From: CAWINY01 sp963837635
GTDB taxonomy: Bacteria > Acidobacteriota > Terriglobia > Terriglobales > Acidobacteriaceae
Direction of reading: 5' to 3'
Length of the DNA: 64,000 nt
NCBI GenBank assembly: GCA_963837635.1
Contig: CAWINY010000005.1
Coordinates: 216,271 to 280,270 of the forward strand
Part shown: positions 51,410 to 60,670 of the stretch, one piece after another
Layout: each line of letters begins with the position of its first letter
Position numbering within the stretch: position 1 is the first letter of the stretch
The notes under the pieces: model-generated
The model's input: only the letters and a program-made list of their open reading frames with translations
The model's database searches: none
Told to the model about the DNA's origin: nothing
Position numbers and translations under genes: made by a program

Positions 51410-51661
51410 CTGTCAGCCGTCAACCATCAGCCGTCAGGAAAACCTTGTTTCGGGGTCAGTAGTGAGATGGGCAGGGTGCCCCACGTTCAGCGCGAAGCGC
51501 TTAACGTGGGTCGCTCTTTGCGATTCGGGTGTAAAGACAATCCCAGGCGGGTGGCCCACTCAAGCTTCTTTTGCTTGAGTGGGAAATTCAACTATCCCAC
51601 TCAAGCAAAAACCGGGCTTGAGTGGGCCACCCCTGGGCTATGATCTGCTGCCCCTACGGGG
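51410..51661. repeat. repeat-filled gap after dapD
   Basis: 252 nt. 51476-51512 is a degenerate family A palindrome (CCCCACGTTC arm). 51545-51635 is a nested inverted repeat: GGTGGCCCACTCAAGC and its inverse GCTTGAGTGGGCCACC enclose a second CCCACTCAAGCAAAA/TTTTGCTTGAGTGGG pair. No gene. Confidence 0.75.
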
Positions 51662-53332
51662 CTAAATCTCCAGAATCACCGGCATGATCAGCGGGCGGCG
51701 CGAGGTGTTCTTCACGATGAAGCGCTTCAGATCCTGGCGGATCTTCTCTTTGATGACGCCGTAGTCGGTCTTCTCTTCCTCGCTGGATTCTTCGAGCGTG
51801 CGCAGGATCACGCCGCGGGCTTCGACCATGAAGCCGTTATCCGAGGGCGCGCCGGCGAAGCCGCGCATCACGATCTCTGGGGCGCTCTCGACCCGGCCGG
51901 TGAGCTTGTTGATGGCCACGATGGGCAGCACGATGCCGTCTTCGCTGAGATGGCGGCGGTCGCGAATGATCAGGTCTTCGACTACCTCGCCCATGGAGCC
52001 CGAATCGATGCAGACGCGTCCGACCGCGACCCGGCCCTTCTTGCGCGCGCCGCGTTCGTCGAATTCCAGGATGTCGCCGCTTTCGATCATCATCACGCAG
52101 CCGATCGCGCCCTTCATGCTGGCGGCGAGTTCGGCATGGAGCTTCAACTGGCGGTATTCGCCGTGAATGGGAATGAAATAGCGCGGGCGCACCAGGTTGA
52201 TCAGCAGCTTGAGTTCTTCCTGGCTGGCGTGTCCGCTGACGTGCACCGGCGGCTTGGATCCGTCTTCGTAGATGACGTGCGCGTTGCGGCGGAACAGATG
52301 GTCGATGACGCGGTAGATGGCCTTCTCGTTGCCGGGAATGATGCGCGACGAGAGTACCACGGTGTCACCGGCTTCGATTTTGGCGTGCTTGTGCTCGGCC
52401 ACGGCGGCGCGCGACAGGGCGGACATCGGCTCGCCCTGGGTACCGCTGATCAGCACGCAGACTTTGCCGCGCGGATAGTTCCTGATCTCGCCGGGATGGA
52501 TCAGCGCGCCATCGGGGATGTCAACGTAGCCGAGATCCTGGGCGATTTCGGAGGAGGTGGTCATGGAGCGGCCAACCAGGGCTATCTTGCGCCCGTACTG
52601 GTGAGCCAGTTCCATCGCCAGCTTGATGCGGTGGATCGAGGACGAAAAGCAGGAGACGAAAATCCGCTCCTGGCAGCGGGCGAAGATCTCGTCAAAACGG
52701 CGGCGCACGGCGCGCTCGCTGGGGGTGTAGCCGGGGCGCTCGACATTGGTCGAGTCCTGCATGAGCAACAGCACGCCCTGGTTGCCATAATCGGCGAAGG
52801 TGTGCAGGTCGAACAGGCGGTTGTCAGTCGGGGTGGGATCGACCTTGAAATCGCCAGTGTGGATTATCACGCCAAGCGGGGTGTGAATGGCGAATGCGAC
52901 GCAATCCACCAGGCTGTGCGTCACCTGGATGGCATGAATGGTGAACGGGCCGATGGTAAAGCGGTCGCCGGGTTGAAACTCGCTGAGTATGGCGTCGTCG
53001 AGCAGGCCATGTTCTTCGAGCTTTTCCTCTACATAGGCCAGGGTGAATTCGGTGCCGTGAACCGGCACGTTCAGCTCGGAGAGGATCCACGGCAGCGCCC
53101 CGATGTGGTCCTCATGGCCGTGCGTGAGGATGATGCCGCGCACGTGCTCGCGGTTCTCGAGCAGATAGGTGATGTCGGGAACCACGATATCCACGCCGAG
53201 CAACTCGGTCTCGGGAAACATGAGCCCGGCGTCGATCACGAGGATGTCGTCGCCCCAGCGAATGGCCATGCAGTTCATACCGAACTCGCCCAGGCCACCC
53301 AGCGGGATCACTTGTAGCTTCTTATCGCTCAT
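51662..53332 (-). CDS. ribonuclease J
   Basis: 556 residues. The metallo-beta-lactamase core has HGHEDHIGALPW (H-x-H-x-D-H) near residue 73 and further ligands in IHTGDFKVD and HVSGHASQEEL. The beta-CASP domain and the C-terminal domain with RRPLIMPVILEI follow. RNase J is a 5'-3' exo- and endonuclease in RNA maturation and decay. LGGLGEFGMNCM at the start is typical of RNase J. The start ATG 53332 gives the standard N-terminus. Confidence 0.93.
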   Translation of the reverse strand: MSDKKLQVIPLGGLGEFGMNCMAIRWGDDILVIDAGLMFPETELLGVDIVVPDITYLLENREHVRGIILTHGHEDHIGALPWILSELNVPVHGTEFTLAYVEEKLEEHGLLDDAILSEFQPGDRFTIGPFTIHAIQVTHSLVDCVAFAIHTPLGVIIHTGDFKVDPTPTDNRLFDLHTFADYGNQGVLLLMQDSTNVERPGYTPSERAVRRRFDEIFARCQERIFVSCFSSSIHRIKLAMELAHQYGRKIALVGRSMTTSSEIAQDLGYVDIPDGALIHPGEIRNYPRGKVCVLISGTQGEPMSALSRAAVAEHKHAKIEAGDTVVLSSRIIPGNEKAIYRVIDHLFRRNAHVIYEDGSKPPVHVSGHASQEELKLLINLVRPRYFIPIHGEYRQLKLHAELAASMKGAIGCVMMIESGDILEFDERGARKKGRVAVGRVCIDSGSMGEVVEDLIIRDRRHLSEDGIVLPIVAINKLTGRVESAPEIVMRGFAGAPSDNGFMVEARGVILRTLEESSEEEKTDYGVIKEKIRQDLKRFIVKNTSRRPLIMPVILEI

Positions 53333-53482
53333 CCGAAGTCTTTGATGCTAGCACATCCGGAGGGAAGCAGCCCCGGCGGTTGCGAAACACCTTCATGCAG
53401 ATGGGCATTTGAAAAATGATCCACGGGCATCCGTTTCCATCCGCGCAAATCCGTGGTTGGTAGTGGGGCGTAGACTTGCCTT

Positions 53483-54145
53483 ATGGTGGTTGAAGCACAG
53501 GGCTGGCTGCGGCGGCGGATTGAAAACGCGCTCGCCCAGGGGTTGACGCAGGCTTATCAGACGGTGCGTGTGGACCCGGAGCGCTACCTGCTGCAACTGC
53601 GCGCGGCGCACGGGTTACCGGTGTCGTCCTACGCGGGGGTGTTTACCGTGCCGGTGGACCGCCTGGACGAGGTGGCCAGCGACGCCATTCTGGCCGGGAT
53701 GAAAATGGCAGCCGCCGAGGGCGCGGGGCTGGGGCTCGGCGGGGTGCTGACGCTGGTGCCCGATTTGAGCATCCTGGCGGTGATCACCATGCGGACGGTC
53801 CAGAAGCTCAGCCTGGTGTACGGTTTCGAGTTCAACACGGACAATGAAATCGCCGATCTCTGGATGGCGGCGGCGAGCGCGGCGGGAGTTGACATCGGGC
53901 GCGAGCTGATGGAAAAAGAGGTGGTCAACCGTTTTGTGCCGCGCGTGATCCGGACGATTGCCGTGAAGGCGAGCGGAGAGCTGGTCGAGCGATGGGCGGG
54001 GCGGCTGATCCCGGTGGTGAGCTCGGTTATCGGCGGGACCTTGAACTATTATTTCGTGAGCGCCTGGGGCGAGCGCGCCATGCTCCACTTCCGCGACAAA
54101 CACATGCAGTCAAGACAAGCCGCTGACTTGGCGGATATAGGCTAA
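53483..54145 (+). CDS. EcsC family protein
   Basis: 220 residues. The EcsC pattern is recognisable: VASDAILAGMKMAAAEGAGLGLGGVLTLVPDLSIL, a hydrophobic loop rich in Gly/Ala, and VNRFVPRVIRTIAVKASGELVERWAGRLIPVVSSVIGG. Function unknown; some EcsC proteins are membrane-associated. The upstream 53420-53460 is a family C repeat arm. Confidence 0.8.
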   Translation: MVVEAQGWLRRRIENALAQGLTQAYQTVRVDPERYLLQLRAAHGLPVSSYAGVFTVPVDRLDEVASDAILAGMKMAAAEGAGLGLGGVLTLVPDLSILAVITMRTVQKLSLVYGFEFNTDNEIADLWMAAASAAGVDIGRELMEKEVVNRFVPRVIRTIAVKASGELVERWAGRLIPVVSSVIGGTLNYYFVSAWGERAMLHFRDKHMQSRQAADLADIG

Positions 54146-54478
54146 GTCAGAAATCAAGCCGCTGATTGCGCTGATGTACGCTGATCTAGAAAAATGAAGC
54201 TTTCCAGGGCGTTGGTCCGACCAAGTAAGGCTGTCCCAGTAATTGTAAGCACTGCAAGGCTGTCATCCTGAGCGAGCCCGGCGGGTTTTGCCGGGCGAGT
54301 CGAAGGACCTTGCGTTCCCTTGAAAAGCTCAAGGTGCTTCGACTCGCCGGATTGCGAAAAGCGTGCGATCCGCCTCCGCTCAGCATGACCACGAAATCGC
54401 CGGGACGGTTTACCAGCTCCAGAAAGCATCCCTCGCCAGACTGGAAGCTGAGAATTGGCACCTGTTATCGTTTTTTTT
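54146..54478. other. 333-nt gap with family B and G repeats and a T8 tract
   Basis: 54158-54187 is a family B arm and 54260-54388 the degenerate family G inverted repeat. A run of eight T lies immediately before the ATG of the next gene (about 54471-54478). The remainder is featureless. Confidence 0.6.
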
Positions 54479-55405
54479 ATGAAAGCCGTCCTAAGCGCGC
54501 TTGTCCTGTTGCTGGCAGTTTGCGCCGCCGCGAACACCACTCCTACGACCGACCGTGGCGTGTTCCTCTATCCCGGGATCATCTACATCGCGCCGGACAG
54601 CACCTCGGCCAAGCTCGCCACCGCCGACCGTGGCATTGAGACGGTCGTGCTGGAAAAGATTGGCGAGTGGGTGCACGTAATGGCCTCGCTTACGCCGCAG
54701 CGCGACATCACCGGCTGGGCGCAGGAGAAGTACGTGGTTCATGCCTCCACCTCCGACGGTGACCGCGTGATCTTTGGCGAGGCCGCCAACGCGGAAGCCG
54801 AAGCCAGCCGCCGTTACGGCCGGCGTGGTGCCGCCGAGGACGCCATGCGCCTTTACGCCCGCATGGCCGAGTTCTGGCCGCAGTCGCCGCTGGCTGCCGA
54901 AGCTGCCTATCGCGCTGCCGACATTGCCTGGCAACTGGAGAAAGCCGGCGTCATGTCGCGTCCCTCGTCCCACGAAATGAGCCCCGGGTTGCGCGAAGGG
55001 ATGAACGAAGACGACATGCGCAAGATCATCAAGAAATATTCCGGCACCAAGTGGGCCGACCTGGCCGCCTTTCACCTGATCGACAACAAACTATGCGGCG
55101 ATTGGAAGGGCGAATCGAAGTGTCCCGAGAAGGAAGCCGGCCTGTACGAGAAATACGCGCAGGAGCACCCGGCATCCCCTACCGCGCCTGAGGCGCTCTA
55201 CGAGGCAGCCCGGCGCCAGGCGGCGCTGATCGAGATCTACCCGACCGAAAACAAGAGCGGCAAAGTTACCGAGGCGCGCAACCGCACCATCCAGCTGGCC
55301 CAGCGCATTGTCGCGCAATACTCACAAACCGACTGGGCCTCCCGGGCGCAAACTCTGGTCTATATGGTGCAGCAGAACATTCCGACCTACGGCCCGGAGC
55401 GGTGA
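54479..55405 (+). CDS. exported SH3b domain and helical repeat protein
   Basis: 308 residues from ATG 54479, preceded by T8 and no clear ribosome binding site. A signal peptide (AVLSALVLLLAVCAAA) is followed by an SH3-like domain (about residues 40-95: YIAPDSTSAKLATADRGIETVVLEKIGEWVHV, TGWAQEKYVV). The rest is a TPR-like helical array (AEDAMRLYARMAEFWPQSPLAAEAAYRAADIA). Probably periplasmic, involved in envelope contacts. The function cannot be named. Confidence 0.75.
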   Translation: MKAVLSALVLLLAVCAAANTTPTTDRGVFLYPGIIYIAPDSTSAKLATADRGIETVVLEKIGEWVHVMASLTPQRDITGWAQEKYVVHASTSDGDRVIFGEAANAEAEASRRYGRRGAAEDAMRLYARMAEFWPQSPLAAEAAYRAADIAWQLEKAGVMSRPSSHEMSPGLREGMNEDDMRKIIKKYSGTKWADLAAFHLIDNKLCGDWKGESKCPEKEAGLYEKYAQEHPASPTAPEALYEAARRQAALIEIYPTENKSGKVTEARNRTIQLAQRIVAQYSQTDWASRAQTLVYMVQQNIPTYGPER

Positions 55406-55415
55406 CGGCACTGCT

Positions 55416-56285
55416 TCAGTAGCCCAGCCGGTGCAAGTAGGCCACCGCCGCTGCGGCAATCAGGCAGTAGATGCCGAACAGGTACCAGCGTCCGCTCTCC
55501 AGCCAACGGCTGAGCCACTTCAAGGCAAGAAGCCCGGCAAGGAAGGCGAAAACCGCCCCGAGAACGCTGGAAAAGGCGGACGAAGCCAAGTTGATGCTTC
55601 CATCGATGTGCTCTGCGTGCACGAGCCGCATCGCTTCGCGGGCCACGACCGGAGGGGTCAGGACTACCGCCAGCGCGAAGCTGAAAATCTCCGCGCGTGA
55701 CTTCTCCACGCCCGCCAGCATTCCTGTAGAAATGGTCGCACCCGATCGCGAGAACCCTCGAAACGGCAGACAGAGCCCCTGCACTGCCCCGATGATGCCC
55801 GCCTGCGTGGAGTTCAGATCCTTCGCTTCCGCCGGGCTTCCTGCCGGGCTGCGCTTTTCGAAAATGCCGGCAATCAGGATCAGGATTCCGGCCATGGCCA
55901 AGGCGGGAGCAATGAGTTCGAGATGGCTGAACAGATTTTCAATCTCTCCGTGCGGGATACCCCGAAAGGCAGTCTTCTCAATGAACTTGATGATGGCTTC
56001 GCCGATCACTCCGGTCAGCACGGTCGCAACAATGACCAGCCCGGCAAACTTCTTCAGAGCCGCCGCGCTCTGGAAGTACGCGCTGCGCCACTGCTTCCAA
56101 AAATAGACGATTACGGCAAACATCGTGCCCGTGTGGAGCATGACCAGCAGCAGCGTCATCGGCGGCGAGGAGGGATCCAGGCCCATCAGCTTCTCGGCTA
56201 CTACCACATGGGCCGAACTCGATACCGGCAACAGTTCCGCGAGCCCTTGCACAACGGCAAGGATGATGACGTGCAGGAGTGACAT
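55416..56285 (-). CDS. uppP: undecaprenyl-diphosphatase UppP (BacA)
   Basis: 289 residues, about eight membrane helices. The first active-site motif is GLAELLPVSSSAHVVVAEKL; the second is RGFSRSGATISTGML. It dephosphorylates undecaprenyl diphosphate, recycling the lipid carrier for peptidoglycan and O-antigen; overexpression gives bacitracin resistance. It is convergent with the SH3 gene, whose stop lies 10 nt away. Confidence 0.95.
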   Translation of the reverse strand: MSLLHVIILAVVQGLAELLPVSSSAHVVVAEKLMGLDPSSPPMTLLLVMLHTGTMFAVIVYFWKQWRSAYFQSAAALKKFAGLVIVATVLTGVIGEAIIKFIEKTAFRGIPHGEIENLFSHLELIAPALAMAGILILIAGIFEKRSPAGSPAEAKDLNSTQAGIIGAVQGLCLPFRGFSRSGATISTGMLAGVEKSRAEIFSFALAVVLTPPVVAREAMRLVHAEHIDGSINLASSAFSSVLGAVFAFLAGLLALKWLSRWLESGRWYLFGIYCLIAAAAVAYLHRLGY

Positions 56286-56320
56286 GGCCCGATTTTAACA
56301 GCAAGAAACCCAACAAACGC

Positions 56321-56410
56321 CTTCAACGCGAAGGCGCTAAGCCGCGAAGAAATCCAAGGTCTTTCTTTTAGTCTTGTTCACTTCGCGCCTTCGCCTCTTC
56401 GCGTTGAAAC
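56321..56410. repeat. inverted-pair repeat, family D (CGCGAAG type)
   Basis: TTCAACGCGAAGGCGCTAAG on the left and CTTCGCGCCTTCGCCTC, then TTCGCGTTGAA, on the right are inverse arms separated by about 30 nt. Other family D copies: 23126-23242, 31117-31168, 46973-46999 with 47352-47379. Confidence 0.8.
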
Positions 56411-56566
56411 GCGTAACGTGATCAACGAGTTACTCCCCCCCCTCCCAGAAAACCCTTTCCCCGGAGGGCGATTCTCGGGATAATGAAAGCTGCTCTGGCG
56501 ATCTTCGCGACCCTCCTCTGATTACGGCACACAAGTTTGTCCAAGTCTCGAGGTGCGAAGACGCCC

Positions 56567-58966
56567 ATGAAGTACGTCGCTGCTGCCTTCACTCCGACCG
56601 GGAACAAACGCCTGAACGAGTTGATCGGGGTGCTGCTGTTTGCCTCCGCGCTCCTGCTCGGGCTGGCGCTGGTGTCCTATTCCCCCAAGGACCCATCGTG
56701 GAACACCGCCGCGCCGCCGGTCGAACTGGTTTCCCCGCGCAACTGGATCGGGGTGCTTGGCGCCTGGATGGCCGACCTGCTGTTTCAGCTCTGCGGCGTG
56801 GCCATCTTCCTGTTGCCGGTGCTGATCACGCTGCTGGCGGTGCGCTGGTTCTTCTCGCGAAAAGTCGATTCTCCGGTGGCCAAGTCCATTGGTTCGACCA
56901 CGCTGCTGGTCTTTCTGCCCGCGCTGATGGCGCTGATGCCATGGCACTGGCACTGGCTGCACGCCATCCCCGCCGAAGGTCTGCTCGGCCGCATTGTCGG
57001 TGACGCGCTGATCCATTACATGAACCTCACCGGCGCGTACATCCTCTGCGCCACCCTGATCGCGGTCGCGCTCTATCTCTCGACCGCCTTTTCCGTGGGC
57101 GCGCTTCGCGTGTGGGCCAACACGCGCTTCGGTTTCGTCTTTGCCTGGGTGGAGCGCTTCCGCGACTGGCAGGCTGCCCGCGCCAAAGCTCGCGCCCAGA
57201 GGGAACTCGAAAAACGCCGGCAGAACAAGCCTGTGGTGCAGACCCAACTCATCCCCGCCCGCCGCGTGCAGATGCAAAATCAACCGGCGACCGGGGCGAA
57301 TGACCCGGGCGCGCCGCGCACCGGCATCGAGCGCGCCACGGATTTTGGCCAGGTTCCCGACTTTGTATCCGAAGCGACGTCGCCCGCAGACATGCTGGCC
57401 GACAACATGGCACCCATCGCCGCCGCGCCCGAAGTTACCCAGCGCGCCGACGCCGACCAGCGCGGCAAGACCACCCTGCCGCACATCGCCGCCGGGTTCA
57501 AGATGCCATCCACTGCCCTGCTGGCGCGTCCCGACGAGCACGGCTCGGTGGACGAGGACGAACTCAAGGACTTGGCCGACGTCCTTACCCGCAAGTGCGC
57601 CGAGTTCGACGTGCGCGGCCAGGTCACCCAGATCAATCCCGGCCCGGTGGTCACCACCTTCGAGTTCAAACCCGAGGCCGGCATCAAGTACAGCCGCATC
57701 ACCGGCCTCACCGACGATCTCTGCCTCGGCATGCGCGCCGAGAGCATCCTGATCGAGCGCATGGCGGGCAAATCAACCGTCGGCATCCAGGTTCCGAACC
57801 ACAAGCGCGAGACCATCCGCCTGCGCGAGGTGATCGAATCGCCCGAGTTCAACGATCCCAAGTCGCGCCTGACGCTCGCCATGGGCAAGGACATCAACGG
57901 GCGCATCTCCTGCGCCGACCTGGCTTCCATGCCGCACCTGCTCATTGCCGGCTCAACCGGCGCGGGCAAGAGCGTGGCCCTCAACGCCATGATCATGTCG
58001 TTCCTCTACAAGGCCACGCCCGAACGGGTGCGCCTGATCCTGGTCGATCCCAAGCGGCTGGAGCTGGGCGTCTATGAAGGCGCACCGCACCTGTACGTGC
58101 CCATCATCACCGAGCCCAAGCTGGCCGCCAACGCTCTGCGCAATGCGGTGCGCGAGATGGAGCGCCGCCTCAAGCTGCTCGCCGAAAAAGGCGTGCGCAA
58201 CATCGACCAGTACAACAAGCTCTTCGAGGAAGGCACGCCCAGCCTGTTCAGCGAGGAAGAAGACAAGCCGCTGCCCTACATCGTCATCATCATCGACGAG
58301 CTCGCCGACCTGATGTTGCTCGACGGCAAGAACGTGGAAGAATCCATTACCCGCCTGGCGCAGATGGCGCGCGCCGTGGGCATCCATCTGGTGCTGGCCA
58401 CGCAGCGGCCATCGGTGGACGTGATCACCGGGCTGATCAAGGCCAACTTCCCTGCCCGCGTCTCCTTCCGCGTGGCCACCAAGATCGACTCGCGCACCAT
58501 CCTCGACGGCAACGGTGCCGAATCGCTGCTCGGCAAGGGCGACATGCTGTATTTGCCCTCGGGTTCGTCGCGCTTGGTTCGTCTGCACGCGCCGCTGGTC
58601 ACGGAAAAAGAGATCGCCGCCGTGGTCGAGTTCTGGCGCGCGCAGGCCGAGGTCCGGTACGAGCCAGGCTTCCTCGATGCGCCATGCGAAGAAGGCTCGC
58701 GCGCCGCGGTCGCCGGCGATGACGCTGAGGCCTCCGTCGGTCAGGATGACGAGCTTTACCAGGACGCCGTTCGTCTGGTAATGGAGTTTGGCAAGGCGTC
58801 CACGTCGCTGTTGCAGCGCCGCCTTCGTATCGGTTACGGCCGCGCCGCCCACCTGATCGACCTGATGGAGCAGGACGGCGTCGTCGGTGCCGCCGACGGC
58901 CCCAAGCCCCGCGAGGTCCTCAAACGCCCCGATTGGCTGAGCGAGGTGGAAGATTATCAGCGGTAG
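56567..58966 (+). CDS. ftsK: DNA translocase FtsK/SpoIIIE
   Basis: 799 residues from ATG 56567 (a TTG at 56537 is also possible). Four N-terminal membrane helices (residues about 15-190) are followed by a Pro/Ala linker, the alpha/beta translocase core with Walker A GSTGAGKSVALNAMI and Walker B IVIIIDELADLM, and a C-terminal gamma winged-helix domain (DELYQDAVRLVMEFGKASTS). It moves the chromosome termini through the division septum and activates XerCD. The short linker makes it SpoIIIE-like in length. Confidence 0.95.
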   Translation: MKYVAAAFTPTGNKRLNELIGVLLFASALLLGLALVSYSPKDPSWNTAAPPVELVSPRNWIGVLGAWMADLLFQLCGVAIFLLPVLITLLAVRWFFSRKVDSPVAKSIGSTTLLVFLPALMALMPWHWHWLHAIPAEGLLGRIVGDALIHYMNLTGAYILCATLIAVALYLSTAFSVGALRVWANTRFGFVFAWVERFRDWQAARAKARAQRELEKRRQNKPVVQTQLIPARRVQMQNQPATGANDPGAPRTGIERATDFGQVPDFVSEATSPADMLADNMAPIAAAPEVTQRADADQRGKTTLPHIAAGFKMPSTALLARPDEHGSVDEDELKDLADVLTRKCAEFDVRGQVTQINPGPVVTTFEFKPEAGIKYSRITGLTDDLCLGMRAESILIERMAGKSTVGIQVPNHKRETIRLREVIESPEFNDPKSRLTLAMGKDINGRISCADLASMPHLLIAGSTGAGKSVALNAMIMSFLYKATPERVRLILVDPKRLELGVYEGAPHLYVPIITEPKLAANALRNAVREMERRLKLLAEKGVRNIDQYNKLFEEGTPSLFSEEEDKPLPYIVIIIDELADLMLLDGKNVEESITRLAQMARAVGIHLVLATQRPSVDVITGLIKANFPARVSFRVATKIDSRTILDGNGAESLLGKGDMLYLPSGSSRLVRLHAPLVTEKEIAAVVEFWRAQAEVRYEPGFLDAPCEEGSRAAVAGDDAEASVGQDDELYQDAVRLVMEFGKASTSLLQRRLRIGYGRAAHLIDLMEQDGVVGAADGPKPREVLKRPDWLSEVEDYQR

Positions 58967-59242
58967 TTGTAGCGCCGGCGTCTCGCCGGCGGGCTCTTGT
59001 GGCCCATGCTGGACCAGGGGTACGAGCCCGCGTGGCTCATCACATGCGTCCCGCCCAACGCCCACACTGGCACATCGATTACCTCAGGGCACACACCGTG
59101 CTCGAAGAGGTTTGGTTCTGCTACGACCGGAAATCGCGGGAATGTGAGTGGGCGAGGACCCTTGCCACGAGGCAGGGTGCGTCGATACCAATGGCCGGAT
59201 TCGGGTCTTCAGACTGCAACTGCAAATCGCACCTGTACTTCT

Positions 59243-59932
59243 TTAAGAATGAGGCGTCAGCGGAGCCGCAGCGCATTCGGCGAAATCGGCATAGGCAAAG
59301 CCGTCGCGGTTGACGACTTCTCCCGGCTGTAATGCCACCGGGAAGGTGAACATCGGCCCCGCATAGACGCAGGTATGGAACTCCCCCCGCTCTCCGCAAG
59401 GGTCGATTCCAGGTGATAATTCATCGAGCAGAGCAGCATCGAATTCCCGACCGGCGAACGACGGCGGAAGTTGTTTGCTATCCACACAGGTCAATTTGGC
59501 CCGAAGGCCGCCGGCAATCATCTCGCGAGCCAGGGCCGTGGTCGGCCGCTCCCAAAGCGGAAAAAGCGGTTCAAGTCCAGTCGCCCGCAATTGAGCTTCC
59601 CGGTAAGCGCGGATGTCAGTCAAAAACAGGTCGCCGAATGCGATCGCATCCACCCCTTCGCTGACCGCCCGGTCACAGATGGTCTTCATCCTCTGGTTGT
59701 AGACTTCGTTGCTGCACGGCCACGGAAGGGGCACGATCCACAGAGGCAACTGCGCCACTTTGGCCTGTGCTTCGAGCACTGACCGCCGCGTGCCATGCAT
59801 CGCCACCCGGTCAAACTCGGTGTTGACGGTCGTGAGCAGGCCAACAATCTCGTAGTTGCCGGACTGGCGCAGCAGATGGAGTGTCCACGCGCTATCTTTA
59901 CCGCTGCTCCATGAGACGAGAATGCGCTTCAC
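59243..59932 (-). CDS. ATP-pyrophosphatase (Dph6/diphthine-ammonia ligase-like)
   Basis: 229 residues from GTG 59932. The PP-loop SWSSGKDSAWTLHLL is at the N-terminus, and VDAIAFGDLFLTDIRAYREAQLR is the family's second motif. ERGEFHTCVYAGPMF near the C-terminus also matches the DUF71/Dph6 superfamily. Bacterial members have unknown substrates. The start overlaps the upstream zincin stop (GTGA-type overlap), so the two are co-translated. Confidence 0.85.
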   Translation of the reverse strand: MKRILVSWSSGKDSAWTLHLLRQSGNYEIVGLLTTVNTEFDRVAMHGTRRSVLEAQAKVAQLPLWIVPLPWPCSNEVYNQRMKTICDRAVSEGVDAIAFGDLFLTDIRAYREAQLRATGLEPLFPLWERPTTALAREMIAGGLRAKLTCVDSKQLPPSFAGREFDAALLDELSPGIDPCGERGEFHTCVYAGPMFTFPVALQPGEVVNRDGFAYADFAECAAAPLTPHS

Positions 59933-60342
59933 GTATGCATGATAGCGCGGCCCGTCACATCCACACACCCGTGCCCGGAAATAGGGGCACACGCACCACG
60001 ATTTGTTCGCGGCCAGTCAATCCGCCAGCGTCCACCTGCTACCGGTAGCCAGAAGAGTCGTTTGGGCGGCGTGCCTCGGGCATGATGGTAGAGCGCGGCG
60101 GCACGCTCGTAGAAGCCGCGTGTGTGCCGCGAATCAGAAAACCCGAACCGCTGAATATCGAGGTGATGGCAAAACTCGTGGCATAGCGTGCTCAGGAATG
60201 TGCCAAAGGACGTGATTTCCTTGCGCACCGCCGTCCGCATCCACAAGCGGATGAGCATGGTTTCGGGGTTGTAGTCACCAAACAACTCGGTCGCCCAATT
60301 TTTCCCGGACTCGAACAGGTCGGGCGGCGAGCACGCGGACAC
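59929..60342 (-). CDS. zincin-like metalloprotease domain protein, probably N-terminally truncated
   Basis: 137 residues from GTG 60342, preceded in frame by a TGA. The zinc motif is LCHEFCHHLD (HExxH), followed by DSRHTRGFYERAAALYHHARG, and an upstream MRTAVRKEITSFGTFLSTL strand. SprT-like acidobacterial proteins with this motif are longer (memory), so the N-terminal half seems lost where the amidase remnant begins. The C-terminal tail (GCVDVTGRAIMHT) overlaps the ATP-pyrophosphatase start. Confidence 0.6.
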   Translation of the reverse strand: MSACSPPDLFESGKNWATELFGDYNPETMLIRLWMRTAVRKEITSFGTFLSTLCHEFCHHLDIQRFGFSDSRHTRGFYERAAALYHHARGTPPKRLFWLPVAGGRWRIDWPRTNRGACAPISGHGCVDVTGRAIMHT

Positions 60343-60407
60343 CGCAGATCGGAGTTTGGTAGAACTCCGAGGTTTCCGTCAGGAAGTCCAGGCAGGCGCG
60401 CCGGACC

Positions 60408-60590
60408 TCAGCACATTTTCCCAAGCGCCCTCTCGTATGTGCATGCGACAGAGGAAACGGCGACCTCTCCAGCCGGAGGCCTGGCAATCTGCATTCCAAT
60501 CGGCAGTCCATCTTTGCTGGATCCGCACGGCACCGAAATCGCCGGCAGACCAAGCACACTGAATGGACGCGTATTGCGCAGCATTCTGCT
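60408..60590 (-). pseudogene. amidase (GatA-like) C-terminal remnant
   Basis: About 55 codons ending at TGA 60408-60410 read RMLRNTRPFSVLGLPAISVP, then GSSKDGLPIGMQIARPPAGE and ACTYERALGK, which is the conserved amidase-signature C-terminus (LPAISVP and DGLPIGMQI). Everything upstream is missing. It sits between the truncated zincin and an IS200-type element. Confidence 0.7.
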
Positions 60591-60670
60591 CCATTGCTGC
60601 CGGTGGATGGATCACGGCTGGACTGCAATGGTTGCGTTTGGCTAACTGCTGGTTGCCGACGTCTAATGAA

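Noticed and set aside
58967..59242. Open frames in the gap after ftsK
   Set aside because: They contain a GCCGGCG hairpin and low-information text; no domain or ribosome binding site. Treated as noncoding.
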